The notes under the pieces are model-generated. The model was not told the origin of the DNA, did no database searches, and saw only the letters and a list, made by a program, of their open reading frames with translations. A stretch of 64,000 bases of DNA from the NCBI RefSeq assembly GCF_010509575.1, contig NZ_CP048437.1, positions 248,001-312,000 on the forward strand, read 5' to 3'. This stretch comes from Faecalibacterium duncaniae. GTDB lineage: Bacteria; Bacillota; Clostridia; Oscillospirales; Ruminococcaceae. Each line of letters opens with the position of its first letter. The first letter of the stretch is position 1. The position numbers and the translations under genes are program-made. Below, piece after piece: positions 12,591 to 21,713 of the stretch.

Positions 12591-15500
12591 ATGGACATGG
12601 AAGAGATCCGCTACCTGTTGGGCGGCACGGTATTCGCGCGGGCCAAGGCCTACACGGACCGGATACAGGATCTGAACTGCGAAGTGGCCGGGAACGGCGT
12701 GCGCCACCTGAGCGCCGACGTGCGCGGCGGCGGGCGGAGCCTGTACCAGACCCAGGTCTGGCTGCGGGAAAACGGCAGCTTTGTCAGCGCCAGCTGCTCC
12801 TGCCCTTACAACGAAAACGGCGAGGGGCCCTGCTGCAAGCACATCGGCGCGCTGCTGATGTGGGACAGCGAGAGTCAGGGCCTTTCCGGCAGAGCGCCGC
12901 AGAAGCCCTCGGAGAGCCCGGAGAGCATCCCGGGCGTGGTGCGGGGCACGGCCAACCTGCAAACGCCCCAGCCTGAGGAGCCGCCCCGCAGGGACAGCTA
13001 TGCCTCCAGCCTGGAAATGCTGTTCGGCAAGAAGTGGCGGGGCGAGGAACCGGAATCTGACTACGAGGCACGGCGGCTGCTCCGGGCCTATCAGGAGGGA
13101 GCACTGGCCGAGGTGGACGGCGTGACCGGCCACGCAGAGCTGCGCCCCCATTCCGCAGAGCTGGAGCCGGAGCTGACCCTGCTGCCCGGGGAGCTGCCCT
13201 GGCTGCGGCTGCGCATCTCGGCAGACGGCGGGCGGCAGTATGTGGTAAAGAGCATCCCGGACCTGCTGCGGGCCGTGGAGAAGCACGGTTTCATCAGTTA
13301 CGGCAAGGCGCTGGAATTCCAGCACAGCTGGGAGGCCTTTGCCCCGGAGGCACAGCAGCTGCTCCGCCTGCTGCGGCGGCAGCTCAGCGCAAAGGAAGGA
13401 GCCGAGGCGGCCCTGCGCAGCTACGGCAATGCGCCCCGCAGCGGGCCTGCCGGGGGCATCCCGCTGAACGGCGAGATCTTTGACGGTCTGGTGGCCCTCT
13501 ATGCCCCCACCGGCAATCTGGGCGGCTACACCCTCAAGACCGGCATCCCGGCCCTGACCATGCGGGTGGAAAAGCGCCGGGGCGGCGTGGAGGTGTCCGT
13601 GACCCCCGCGTTGGGGTGGAAAACGGGTTTAGACAACGACTATTTATACAGTGAGGATACGATCTGGCAGCTGGACCGGGCCGAAAGCGCCCGGATGCGG
13701 CCCGCCCTTGAGGCACTGTGCGGCAAGAGCCTGTTCTTTACCACCGGGGATGCCACCGCCTTTTGCAGCTACGTCCTGCCGGAGCTGGGCAGCAGGGTGA
13801 CCATTGAGGACCCCGAACGCCTGCTGCTGAATCAGATCCCGCTGGAGCCGGTGGTGCAGTTTTACCTTGACGCGCCCACGCGGGAAACGGTGCGGGCGCA
13901 CCTTGAATTTTTGTACGGCGAGGACCGCGTCACGCCGGAGGAACCGGGGCCTGCCGGTCTGCTGCGGGATGCCCGCGCCGAACAGCGGGCCGGGCGGCTG
14001 CTGGGGCGGTACCTGGAGCCGGGGCCAGACACCATGGGCAACGGCCTTGCCGCCCACTACGATGCCTATGAGGAGGATGCAGTCTACCGCTTCCTCGATG
14101 AGGGCATCCCGGCCCTGCTGGCTGAGGGCGAGGTCTACCTGACCGATGCTTTCCGCAGTATGCAGGCCGCACCGCCGAAGATCTCGGTGGGGGTGTCGGT
14201 GCACGGCAGCGTGCTCGACCTGGAGGTGGACACGGGGGAGTTCCCGGTGGGGGAGCTGAAAGCCCTGCTGAAATCGCTCCACCAGAAAAAGCGCTACCAT
14301 CGCCTGCGCGATGGCCGTCTGCTCCGGCTGGACGATTCCATGGAGGTGCTGGACGAGCTGAACGAGACGCTGGAGCTTTCCGGGGCCAAACTGGGCCAGG
14401 CCCACGCCCGGCTGCCCCTGTACCGGGCCCCCAGTCTGGACTGGGCGCTTTCGGGGCAGAACGGCATCCGCTTCAACCGGGACGATGCCTTCCGCCAGCT
14501 CAGCCGGAGCTTCCATGCAATAAAGGACAGCGAGTATACACCGCCTGCGTCTCTACAAAAAGTTTTGCGCAAATACCAGCGGGACGGCTACCGCTGGCTC
14601 CGCACGCTGGATGGCTACGGCATGGGCGGCATCCTTGCGGATGATATGGGTCTGGGCAAGACGGTGCAGGTGCTCAGCTACCTGCTGGCCCTCCGGGAGC
14701 AGGGCGGGAATCCCCTGCCCAGCCTCATCGTCTGCCCGGCCTCGCTGGTGCTGAACTGGGCCGAGGAATGCCAAAAGTTCACGCCGGAGCTGAACTGCGT
14801 TGTGGTGGACGGGGATGCCGCCCACCGGGCCCAGCTGGCCGAGCAGTGGGACGGGGCCGATGTGGTGGTGACCAGCTACGACCTGCTCCGCCGCGACGAG
14901 ACCCTGTACGAGAGCCAGAAATTCTACGCCTGCATCCTGGACGAGGCCCAGGCCATCAAGAACCACACCACCCAGAAATACAAGGCGGTGTGCGGGGTGA
15001 ACAGCCGTGTCCGCTTTGCGCTGACCGGCACCCCCGTGGAGAACCGCCTGGGTGAGCTGTGGAGCATCTTCTCCTTCCTGATGCCGGGCTACCTGCCGCC
15101 CTACAAGAGCTTCTGCAGCCGGTTTGAAAAGCCCATCACGCAGGAAAACGACCCGGCGGCGGTGCGGCGGCTGAACCAGCTCACCGGGCCGTTCATCCTG
15201 CGCCGGATGAAGTCCGAGGTGCTGAAGGAGCTGCCCCCCAAAACAGAGAACGTCTACCGCATCGAGCTGGAGGAGGAGCAGCGCAAGCTCTACCTTGCCG
15301 CCGTGGTGGATGCCCGGGAGAAGCTGCGGGCCGCCAAGCCCGAGGACAAGATGGCGGTGTTCGCCGTCCTCATGCGGCTGCGGGAAATCTGCTGCGACCC
15401 CCGGCTCATTGCCGACAACTGGACAGGCGGCAGCGCCAAGCTGGATGCCTGCATCGAGCTGGTCACCAGTGCTGTGGAGAGCGGGCACCGCATCCTGCTG

Positions 15501-15950
15501 TTCAGCCAGTTCACCTCCATGCTGGAGCTGCTGGCCAAGCGGCTGGACGCGGAGGGCGTGAGCCACTTCACCCTGCAGGGCTCCACCCCCAAACCGGTGC
15601 GTGCCGAGCTGGTGCGCCGCTTTAACGGCGGTGAGGCCAGCGTGTTCCTGATCTCCCTGCGGGCAGGCGGCACCGGCCTGAACCTGACCGCCGCCGATAT
15701 CGTCATCCACTACGACCCGTGGTGGAACGTGGCGGCTCAGAATCAGGCCACCGACCGTGCCTACCGCATCGGCCAGCAGAACCCGGTGCAGGTGTACAAG
15801 CTCATCACCCAGGACACCATTGAGGAAAAGATCGTGGAGCTGCAGCAGGCCAAGCAGGATCTGGCCGAGACCGTCACCGGCAGCGCGGATGGTGCCATCC
15901 TGCGCATGAAGCCGGAGGAGCTGCTGAATTTGTTGGAGGGAACCGAATGA
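12591..15950 (+). CDS. SNF2-family DEAD/DEAH helicase with SWIM zinc finger
   Basis: This 1119-residue ATPase belongs to superfamily 2. An N-terminal SWIM zinc finger (Cys69, Cys71, Cys82, His84) likely binds nucleic acid or protein. The middle (about 200-640) is the bacterial SNF2-associated region. The motor core has ADDMGLGKT (Walker A, about 684-692), DEAQ (about 783), ALTGTPVENRLGELWS (motif III) and in the second lobe GTGLNL and QATDRAYRIGQ (motifs V and VI). Such proteins translocate on double-stranded DNA; bacterial homologues are linked to transcription recycling or DNA repair, but the role here is unknown. It starts with ATG after GGGAGGGAG, and its stop overlaps the next start (ATGA), so the pair is translationally coupled. 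Confidence 0.92.
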   Translation: MDMEEIRYLLGGTVFARAKAYTDRIQDLNCEVAGNGVRHLSADVRGGGRSLYQTQVWLRENGSFVSASCSCPYNENGEGPCCKHIGALLMWDSESQGLSGRAPQKPSESPESIPGVVRGTANLQTPQPEEPPRRDSYASSLEMLFGKKWRGEEPESDYEARRLLRAYQEGALAEVDGVTGHAELRPHSAELEPELTLLPGELPWLRLRISADGGRQYVVKSIPDLLRAVEKHGFISYGKALEFQHSWEAFAPEAQQLLRLLRRQLSAKEGAEAALRSYGNAPRSGPAGGIPLNGEIFDGLVALYAPTGNLGGYTLKTGIPALTMRVEKRRGGVEVSVTPALGWKTGLDNDYLYSEDTIWQLDRAESARMRPALEALCGKSLFFTTGDATAFCSYVLPELGSRVTIEDPERLLLNQIPLEPVVQFYLDAPTRETVRAHLEFLYGEDRVTPEEPGPAGLLRDARAEQRAGRLLGRYLEPGPDTMGNGLAAHYDAYEEDAVYRFLDEGIPALLAEGEVYLTDAFRSMQAAPPKISVGVSVHGSVLDLEVDTGEFPVGELKALLKSLHQKKRYHRLRDGRLLRLDDSMEVLDELNETLELSGAKLGQAHARLPLYRAPSLDWALSGQNGIRFNRDDAFRQLSRSFHAIKDSEYTPPASLQKVLRKYQRDGYRWLRTLDGYGMGGILADDMGLGKTVQVLSYLLALREQGGNPLPSLIVCPASLVLNWAEECQKFTPELNCVVVDGDAAHRAQLAEQWDGADVVVTSYDLLRRDETLYESQKFYACILDEAQAIKNHTTQKYKAVCGVNSRVRFALTGTPVENRLGELWSIFSFLMPGYLPPYKSFCSRFEKPITQENDPAAVRRLNQLTGPFILRRMKSEVLKELPPKTENVYRIELEEEQRKLYLAAVVDAREKLRAAKPEDKMAVFAVLMRLREICCDPRLIADNWTGGSAKLDACIELVTSAVESGHRILLFSQFTSMLELLAKRLDAEGVSHFTLQGSTPKPVRAELVRRFNGGEASVFLISLRAGGTGLNLTAADIVIHYDPWWNVAAQNQATDRAYRIGQQNPVQVYKLITQDTIEEKIVELQQAKQDLAETVTGSADGAILRMKPEELLNLLEGTE

Positions 15951-16945
15951 TGCAATACGCCATATTTGCCCGTCCTGTCGTAACCATTTACGACCTGCCC
16001 CAGACCACCAAACAGAGCGAGGCGGGCCTTGTTTCCACCATCGGGGACGAGGGACTGTACGGTCAGGCCTGTCAGGTGCGCACCGTCCCCGGCGGCGTGA
16101 CTGCCGAGGGAGTGCCCCTCTCCCCGGAGGTGGCCGAGGTGGTCACCTTTTACGGCTACCACGGCTTTGTCCGGCGGGATGCGCTGAAATTTGTCAGCGA
16201 GGATGCGCTGCGGGCCTACCTGCCCCAGCCGCTGGTGCTGGTGGGCCGTGCCACCGATGTGCTCAGCCTGCCCAAGGTGCAGGGGGTGCGGATGCTGGAG
16301 CTGGAGCGGGGCTGCCTGCTCCGCCGCCTGCTCGAACCGCCCGAGGAAGCCGAGGCCCACACCGGCTGGGCCAAGGTGGCCCTGCTGGATGGCCGCACCG
16401 GCTATGTCCGGGACGTGGCGCTGGAACCGGTGCGGTTTGAGATGACCGCCGTGTTCTCCCAGCGGGAGGGGCTGGCCTTTGATGACGCGCTGGCCGAGGC
16501 CCGGAACGTCACCGCCGGAGAGCTGGTGCCGCAGGCACTGCAGGCGTGGTACGACGGCAGCGAGGAAGCGTTCCGGGATGCTGTCTGCGCGCAGGCGAAA
16601 AAGTATCTGGGCACCGAGTACCGCTGGGGCGGCAAATCGGGCCGGGGCATTGATTGTTCCGGCCTTGTCAGCAGCGCCTATATGCAGTGCGGCGTGCTCA
16701 TCTACCGGGATGCCAGGATCGTGGAGGGCTGGCCCATGCACCAGATCCCCTTTGCAGACAAAAAGCGGGGCGATGCCCTCTATTTCCCCGGCCATATCGC
16801 CCTTTACCTTGGCGAGGGCCGCTACATCCACTCCACCGGCGCGTCCGCCAGCGGCGGCGTGGTCATCAACAGCCTTGACCCCAACGACCCGCTGTACCGG
16901 GAAGATCTGGTCAAGAGCCTGTATGCGGTGGGGAGTGTTTTCTGA
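15947..16945 (+). CDS. NlpC/P60 (C40) peptidase with SH3-like N-terminus
   Basis: This 332-residue protein is related to gamma-D-glutamyl-L-diamino acid endopeptidases, which cut peptidoglycan stem peptides. The catalytic domain is C-terminal: RWGGKSGRGIDCSGLV contains the nucleophile Cys (about residue 236), and GHIALYLGEGRYIHS contains the His (about 281). The first 200 residues resemble tandem bacterial SH3-like modules (KVALLDGRTGYVRDVAL). No signal peptide or membrane segment is visible, so it may act inside the cell on imported muropeptides, which fits the dipeptidase encoded next. Its start overlaps the helicase stop by 4 bases. Confidence 0.88.
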   Translation: MMQYAIFARPVVTIYDLPQTTKQSEAGLVSTIGDEGLYGQACQVRTVPGGVTAEGVPLSPEVAEVVTFYGYHGFVRRDALKFVSEDALRAYLPQPLVLVGRATDVLSLPKVQGVRMLELERGCLLRRLLEPPEEAEAHTGWAKVALLDGRTGYVRDVALEPVRFEMTAVFSQREGLAFDDALAEARNVTAGELVPQALQAWYDGSEEAFRDAVCAQAKKYLGTEYRWGGKSGRGIDCSGLVSSAYMQCGVLIYRDARIVEGWPMHQIPFADKKRGDALYFPGHIALYLGEGRYIHSTGASASGGVVINSLDPNDPLYREDLVKSLYAVGSVF

Positions 16946-16950
16946 AGGTG

Positions 16951-17082
16951 AAACCCCACCGTCATTGCTTCGCAATGCCACCGCCCCTAGTAGGGGCGGC
17001 CTTGGCAAAAAGGAAAGGCTTTCCGCCATGCCAAGGGCCCCACTATTAGGGGGGCTGGCACGCGAAGCGTGACTGGGGGGTT
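16951..17082. repeat. intergenic palindromic repeat, family A, copy 1
   Basis: A 132-base imperfect palindrome. The ends are inverted (AACCCCACCGTCATTGCTTC and the complement of GAAGCGTGACTGGGGGGTT), with inner hairpins CCGCCCCTAGTAGGGGCGG and GGGCCCCACTATTAGGGGGG. A second copy lies at 38889-39019 (opposite gene context). It has no coding capacity and looks like a REP or MITE-type element. Confidence 0.8.
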
Positions 17083-17158
17083 AACCCTGCCAGCTGCTGC
17101 GAAGGGGCAGCATCCCGGAGAGGCTTGACATAGAAGCTGTTAAGAAAGGACATGAACG

Positions 17159-18157
17159 ATGAAAGTTTTTGATCTACATTGTGACACCCTGAGCGAGCTG
17201 CGGCGCGCGGAGATGCGGGGCGACGGGCAGACCTTTGCCCACAACAACGGCCACATCGATCTGGAAAAGCTGGAGAAGGGCGACTACATGCTCCAGTGCT
17301 TTGCCGCCTTTGTGAATCTGGCCGACCCCACCCCGGGCGCGGACCCGCTGGTGACGGCGCTGGAAGAGATCGACGTGTTCAAGCGGATGATGGAGCAGTA
17401 TTTCGACAGGATCGCCCCTGTCTACCGCCCCGAGGATATCCGCAAAAACGCCGAGGCGGGCAAGATCAGCGGAATGCTGACCATTGAGGAGGCCGGCTGC
17501 TGCAAGGGCAGTCTGGGCGTGCTGCGCCGGATGTACGAGCTGGGCGTGCGGATGATGACCCTGACCTGGAACCACGAAAACGAGCTGGCCAGCCCCAACG
17601 TGGTGCCCGGCAACGGCCCCATCTGGCCCTGTATGCCCAACACCGAGACCGGCCTGAAGGAGAAGGGCTTCGAGTTCCTGGCCGAGATGGAGCGCCTGCA
17701 CATCATTGCCGATGTGAGCCATCTGTCCGATAAGGGCTTCTGGGACATTGCGGAGCACAGCACCCGCCCCTTTGCGGCCAGCCACTCCAACTGCCGCGCC
17801 CTGGCCCCTCACTGCCGCAACCTGACCGATGAGATGATCCGGGTCATGGCGGAAAAAGGCGGTCTGGTGGGCCTGAACTACTGCGCGGGCTTTCTGGATG
17901 ACCAGCCCAGCCCCGACCTGTGCCGCAGCACCACGGCCCTGATGGCCAAACACGCCGCCCATTTCAAGCAGGTGGGCGGCATTGAAATCATCGGTCTGGG
18001 CAGTGACTTTGACGGCATCGGCGGCAAGCTGGAACTGAGCGACTGCTCCAAAATGCCCCTGCTGGCCGATGCCCTGCGGAAAGAGGGCTTCACCGAGGAT
18101 GAGGTGGAAGCCATCTTCTTCCGCAACGCACAGCGTTTCTTTGAAAACAACCTGTAA
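17159..18157 (+). CDS. membrane dipeptidase (renal dipeptidase family, M19)
   Basis: This 332-residue zinc amidohydrolase hydrolyses dipeptides, often with a D-residue. Metal ligands visible: FDLHCDT at the N-terminus (HxD), EEAG (bridging Glu, about residue 112), SHLSD (about 183) and ASHSNCRAL (about 206); the late GLGSDFDGI holds the final Asp. No signal peptide is present despite the family name. It sits between an NlpC/P60 peptidase and a beta-lactamase-like hydrolase, which suggests cytoplasmic breakdown of wall-derived peptides. The ribosome site AAGAAAGGA is 8 bases before ATG. Confidence 0.92.
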   Translation: MKVFDLHCDTLSELRRAEMRGDGQTFAHNNGHIDLEKLEKGDYMLQCFAAFVNLADPTPGADPLVTALEEIDVFKRMMEQYFDRIAPVYRPEDIRKNAEAGKISGMLTIEEAGCCKGSLGVLRRMYELGVRMMTLTWNHENELASPNVVPGNGPIWPCMPNTETGLKEKGFEFLAEMERLHIIADVSHLSDKGFWDIAEHSTRPFAASHSNCRALAPHCRNLTDEMIRVMAEKGGLVGLNYCAGFLDDQPSPDLCRSTTALMAKHAAHFKQVGGIEIIGLGSDFDGIGGKLELSDCSKMPLLADALRKEGFTEDEVEAIFFRNAQRFFENNL

Positions 18158-18177
18158 TCACCGTTGGTATCTCAGAA

Positions 18178-18247
18178 TTTGTTGATTTTGTTGATTTTGT
18201 TGTAGTTGAGAGAACACATGCAACAAAAACAACAGAATCAACAAAAA
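18178..18247. repeat. AT-rich inverted repeat between dipeptidase and hydrolase genes
   Basis: TTTGTTGATTTTGTTGATTT and following bases on the left are nearly the reverse complement of CAACAAAAACAACAGAATCA and following bases on the right, with an 18-base loop. It could act as a terminator or a stable stem in the mRNA. Its composition is unlike the GC-rich neighbours. Confidence 0.6.
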
Positions 18248-18308
18248 TAATGTCTTAACGGTAAGGATAAAGTATAACGGAAAGTATAGAAAAGTTGAGG
18301 GATTCCAG

Positions 18309-19160
18309 ATGGATCAGAATATGACATTGGAAAAGCGCATTGCCGCCGAGCTCTATTCCTATCAGGGCAGGATGAGCGTTTTTGTGGATGACCTGCGCGG
18401 CAGCACGGTGGAGATCGGTGCCGACGAGGAGTTCGAGACGGCCTCCACCATCAAGGCGTTCATTCTGGCGGTGCTGTATCTGCAGGCCAGCCGGGGCAGG
18501 GCTGACCTGGAGGAGGAGATCACCTACGAGGCCAGCCAGTTCGTGGACGGCTCCGGGATGCTCCGGGCCTTGGGCGTGGGGGCAAAGCTCAAGGTGAAGG
18601 ACACCGCCACCATGATGATCATCTGCTCGGACAACATCGCCACCAATATGATCATCGATTACCTGGGGCTGGACACCATCAATGCCTGCATCCGGGAATT
18701 GGGCTTTGGGCACACCGTTCTGCACAACCCCCTCCACTTTGACCGCTACGACAAGCTGGGCACCACCACGCCCCGGGACTACGCCGCCCTGTTTGCGCAG
18801 GTGGCAAAGGGCACGCTGGTCAGCAAAGAAGCCAGCGCCGCCATGCTGGGCATTTTCCGCCAGCAGCACTACAACACCATGCTGACCCACGATTTCCCCC
18901 AGTTCTATCTGGACTGCGAGGAGACCGGCGAGCCGGAGCTTATCTGGGTGGCCAGCAAGAGCGGCAGCATGAACGCCTGCCGCAACGACGGCGGCATCAT
19001 CCACACCCCCTACGGCGAGTATGTGATCGTTCTGATGAACAAGGAGTTCCATGACATCATCGAGTACAACGACCACCCTGCCATGGTCTATGGTGCCCGG
19101 GTGTCCCGGATGATCCTGGATCAGATCCTGGCCTGCGAGGGAAAGCTGTATCTGAAGTAA
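18309..19160 (+). CDS. class A beta-lactamase-like serine hydrolase, no signal peptide
   Basis: This 283-residue protein has the penicillin-interacting fold motifs: SxxK as STIK (Ser46, Lys49), SDN (107-109) and KSG (217-219, in place of KTG). The deacylating Glu166 loop of true beta-lactamases is not evident; the region reads NPLHFDRYDKLGTTTP. No export signal is seen at the N-terminus. It may be a peptidase or esterase of the beta-lactamase2 family rather than a resistance enzyme. It follows the dipeptidase gene by 151 bases and precedes a TauE-like transporter by 25 bases. Confidence 0.8.
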   Translation: MDQNMTLEKRIAAELYSYQGRMSVFVDDLRGSTVEIGADEEFETASTIKAFILAVLYLQASRGRADLEEEITYEASQFVDGSGMLRALGVGAKLKVKDTATMMIICSDNIATNMIIDYLGLDTINACIRELGFGHTVLHNPLHFDRYDKLGTTTPRDYAALFAQVAKGTLVSKEASAAMLGIFRQQHYNTMLTHDFPQFYLDCEETGEPELIWVASKSGSMNACRNDGGIIHTPYGEYVIVLMNKEFHDIIEYNDHPAMVYGARVSRMILDQILACEGKLYLK

Positions 19161-19185
19161 ACGAAAGAGTAGGAAAGTAGAACGA

Positions 19186-19959
19186 ATGGAAATTACATTA
19201 TCATTGCCAATGCTGCTGTTTCTGATGCTGATGACCGGGTTTGCGGGTTTTGTGGACTCGGCGGCGGGCGGCGGCGGCCTGATCAGCCTGCCCGCCTACC
19301 TGTTTGCGGGCCTGCCGGTGCATTACACCTACGGCACCAATAAATTCAGCGCGGCCTGCGGCACCACCTTTGCCACGGCGCAGTTCTTCCAGAAGGGAGC
19401 CATGAACATCCGGGTCGGCCTGCTGGCGGCTGTGGGCAGCTTTGTGGGCAGCGCACTGGGCTCCCACATCGTGCTCCTGCTCAGCGATCAGGTGCTGCGC
19501 ACCATGATGCTCATCATCCTGCCGGTGGCGGCGGTGCTCATCCTCTGGCGGCGGGACCTGCCCGACGAGAACCGGGACGACGGCACCCTGAACGCCAAAA
19601 AGGCGGTGCTGGCCCTTGCCATCGGGCTGGGCATCGGCCTATACGACGGCATCTTTGGCCCGGGCACCGGCACCTTTGCCATCATTGCCTTTACCACCCT
19701 GATGGGCTTTGACCTGCGCACGGCGGGCGGCAACGCCAAGGTGCTCAACCTTGCCAGCAACTACGCCAGCCTGGTAACGTATCTTTCCAGCGGGCTGGTG
19801 GTGTTCTCCATCGGCATCCCCTGTGCCATCAGCGGCATTGTGGGCAACCTGCTGGGCTCCCACTTCGCCCTCAAGAAGGGCGCAAAGTTCATCCGCCCCA
19901 TGATGCTTGTGGTGCTGGTGCTCCTGCTGGGCAAGATCGTTTCGGACGCGGTGCTGTAA
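19186..19959 (+). CDS. sulfite exporter TauE/SafE family membrane protein
   Basis: A 257-residue integral membrane protein with about 7-8 hydrophobic segments. It shows the family's duplicated signatures: GFAGFVDSAAGGGGLISLPA in the first half and GIGLYDGIFGPGTGTF in the second. Members export small sulfur-containing or organic anions, and the substrate here is unknown. It lies 25 bases after the hydrolase gene, probably in one operon. Confidence 0.88.
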   Translation: MEITLSLPMLLFLMLMTGFAGFVDSAAGGGGLISLPAYLFAGLPVHYTYGTNKFSAACGTTFATAQFFQKGAMNIRVGLLAAVGSFVGSALGSHIVLLLSDQVLRTMMLIILPVAAVLILWRRDLPDENRDDGTLNAKKAVLALAIGLGIGLYDGIFGPGTGTFAIIAFTTLMGFDLRTAGGNAKVLNLASNYASLVTYLSSGLVVFSIGIPCAISGIVGNLLGSHFALKKGAKFIRPMMLVVLVLLLGKIVSDAVL

Positions 19960-19984
19960 TGAACGGATCTTCGGCAAAAAACAA

Positions 19985-20013
19985 TTGACGTTTGCAGGAG
20001 AATGGACTATAAT
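19985..20013 (+). promoter_or_regulatory. sigma-A promoter of the toxin-antitoxin operon
   Basis: TTGACG (19985-19990), a 17-base spacer and TATAAT (20008-20013). Its position rules out upstream starts and supports ATG 20059 for the toxin. Confidence 0.75.
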
Positions 20014-20058
20014 AGGGCCAGAGGACCGCAGAAAAAAACGAGCGCTGAGGATGATGTT

Positions 20059-20319
20059 ATGAAGATCCGCTACTCGAAGAACGCCATGAAGTTCCTGAAT
20101 AAGCTGGACAAAAGGTCCGTGCTTCGCATCGTTGCAGGCATTGAGGGGCTGACCCTGAAACCGCCAGCAGGTGATATCAAGGTGATGCAGGGACTGAAGG
20201 ATGGAACAATGCGGCTTCGGGTCGGAAGCTGGCGCGTGCTTTACCGGTACGGAGAGGAAAACGCGCTGGAGATTCTATTGGTGCTGGATATCGGGAATCG
20301 TGGCGATATCTATAAATAA
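20059..20319 (+). CDS. RelE/ParE family toxin
   Basis: This 86-residue small basic protein has the RelE/ParE fold pattern: MKIRYSKNAMKFLNKLDK, then LKPPAGDIKVMQGLKDG, MRLRVGSWRVLYRY and the C-terminal strand with IGNRGDIYK. RelE relatives cleave ribosome-bound mRNA, whereas ParE poisons gyrase; the Arg-rich RLRVGSWRVLY strand favours RelE. It is the first gene of a two-gene operon (toxin before antitoxin), 12 bases ahead of the partner. Confidence 0.85.
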   Translation: MKIRYSKNAMKFLNKLDKRSVLRIVAGIEGLTLKPPAGDIKVMQGLKDGTMRLRVGSWRVLYRYGEENALEILLVLDIGNRGDIYK

Positions 20320-20331
20320 GGAGGTGGCAGG

Positions 20332-20547
20332 ATGTCTGAAATTGCAATGAATGCAGCACACATGATCGATATGCTGCCGGACCCGGACAAGAACCTTGCC
20401 TACGAGCTGATCAAAAAGCTGGTACTGGCATGGGACCCGGATTTCACCAAGCTGACCACAGAGGAAGCAAAGCAGCTGGAGGAAGCGAAGGACAGCGGCT
20501 TTGTAGATGCCGAAGAGATCGACTGGTCGAAGATCGGACACGAATGA
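20332..20547 (+). CDS. putative antitoxin partner of RelE-like toxin
   Basis: A 71-residue acidic protein (MSEIAMNAAHMIDMLP, ending EEIDWSKIGHE). The N-terminal half is predicted helical and may dimerise; the acidic C-terminal tail is the likely toxin-binding part. No clear DNA-binding motif is visible. It follows the toxin with a strong AAGGAGG site. The assignment rests on position and size. Confidence 0.7.
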   Translation: MSEIAMNAAHMIDMLPDPDKNLAYELIKKLVLAWDPDFTKLTTEEAKQLEEAKDSGFVDAEEIDWSKIGHE

Positions 20548-20554
20548 ACCAACA

Positions 20555-20591
20555 AAAAAGAGGAACTGCCGGGAAAGCAGTTCCTCTTTTT
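20555..20591. terminator. terminator between antitoxin and degV
   Basis: AAAAAGAGGAACTGC and GCAGTTCCTCTTTTT around CGGGAAA. Symmetrical A and T runs make it suitable for both converging transcripts. Confidence 0.85.
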
Positions 20592-20603
20592 GATTGGGTA
20601 AGA

Positions 20604-21458
20604 TCAGAAGGTGAAGCCCTCATCGAGGAAGGCCAGGCCGAACGCGCCGGGGCCGGCGTGGGTGCCGATGACACAGCCAATCTGGCGCACAAGAGCCTCG
20701 TTCCGGCCCAGATTCTCCTGCAGGTAGGTCTGGATGGGCTGCACCTCGCGGGGGGCGAGGGTGTAACCGGCCAGCGCGTCGGCGCAGGTGCTGATGCCGC
20801 CCAGCTCCTCGATCTTCTTGAACAGGGCAACGTAAGCGCCGGGCAGGCCCCGGGCCTTGCCCGCCATAACGACCTTGCCCTCCTTGATGGTGATGAGGGG
20901 TTTGATGCCCAGCATCCCACCGGCCACGGCCACGGCGGCGGGCAGGCGGCCGCCCTTGCGCAGATACTTCAGGTCGTCGATGACAGCCACCAGATGCAGA
21001 TGCTCCTTGGCGTGCTCAAGGGTGGCGGCGATCTGCCCGGCAGTCTTTCCGGCATCCCGCAGCTGAACAGCCAGCCGCACCAGCAGGCTCTCGCCCAGGC
21101 AGACGTTCTCGGAATCCACAAAGAGGACATTGTCCACATTGGCCATGTCTGCGGCCAGCCGGGCGCACTGGCAGGTGCCGGACAGCTCATGGGAGAGGAA
21201 GATGCCCACCACTTCGTCCCCGGCGGCAGCCGCCTCAAGGAAGAAGCGCTGGAACAGCTCGGGGCTGGGCTGGCTGGTGGTGGGCAGCTTGTGGCAGCGG
21301 GCCATCACGCCGTAATACACGGTGGGGGTCATGTCCACGCCGTCCCGGAGCACGGTGCCGTCCTCCAGGGTGACGTTCAGGGGGATGACAGTCACGCCCA
21401 GCTGCTCGGCTTCAGCGGGCAGGATGTCGGATGCGGAATCGGTAAGAATGCGGATCAT
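20604..21458 (-). CDS. DegV family fatty-acid binding protein
   Basis: This 284-residue protein belongs to the DegV/FakB family, which binds a fatty acid and can present it to a FakA kinase for phosphorylation. Family signatures: MIRILTDSASDILP at the start, TSQPSPELF (about 90), and FLSHELSGTCQCA (about 117) around the ligand carboxylate. The start chosen (21458) has GGAGGTATTACT in front and matches the family N-terminus; an upstream in-frame start would add 31 unrelated residues. No fakA gene is nearby. Confidence 0.9.
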   Translation of the reverse strand: MIRILTDSASDILPAEAEQLGVTVIPLNVTLEDGTVLRDGVDMTPTVYYGVMARCHKLPTTSQPSPELFQRFFLEAAAAGDEVVGIFLSHELSGTCQCARLAADMANVDNVLFVDSENVCLGESLLVRLAVQLRDAGKTAGQIAATLEHAKEHLHLVAVIDDLKYLRKGGRLPAAVAVAGGMLGIKPLITIKEGKVVMAGKARGLPGAYVALFKKIEELGGISTCADALAGYTLAPREVQPIQTYLQENLGRNEALVRQIGCVIGTHAGPGAFGLAFLDEGFTF

Positions 21459-21713
21459 AGTAATACCTCCAACGGGGCCAAGAACGGATAACCCGACCAA
21501 ATCAATCAAAAAGTCGTATAGGAATATACCAGAGACGACGGGAAATGTCAATTGTTTGAATCAATATTTCTTCGTATTTTCGCAATTCCGCTCCGTTTTC
21601 TTGCACAAACGGGCCGGAACATGATACAATGAACATCAGGCATTGCGGGGCGGTGCGCTGTGCGCCCGAAGCGGCGGGACAGCGCGGCCCCAAACGGAGA
21701 GGGGACGGAGAAG

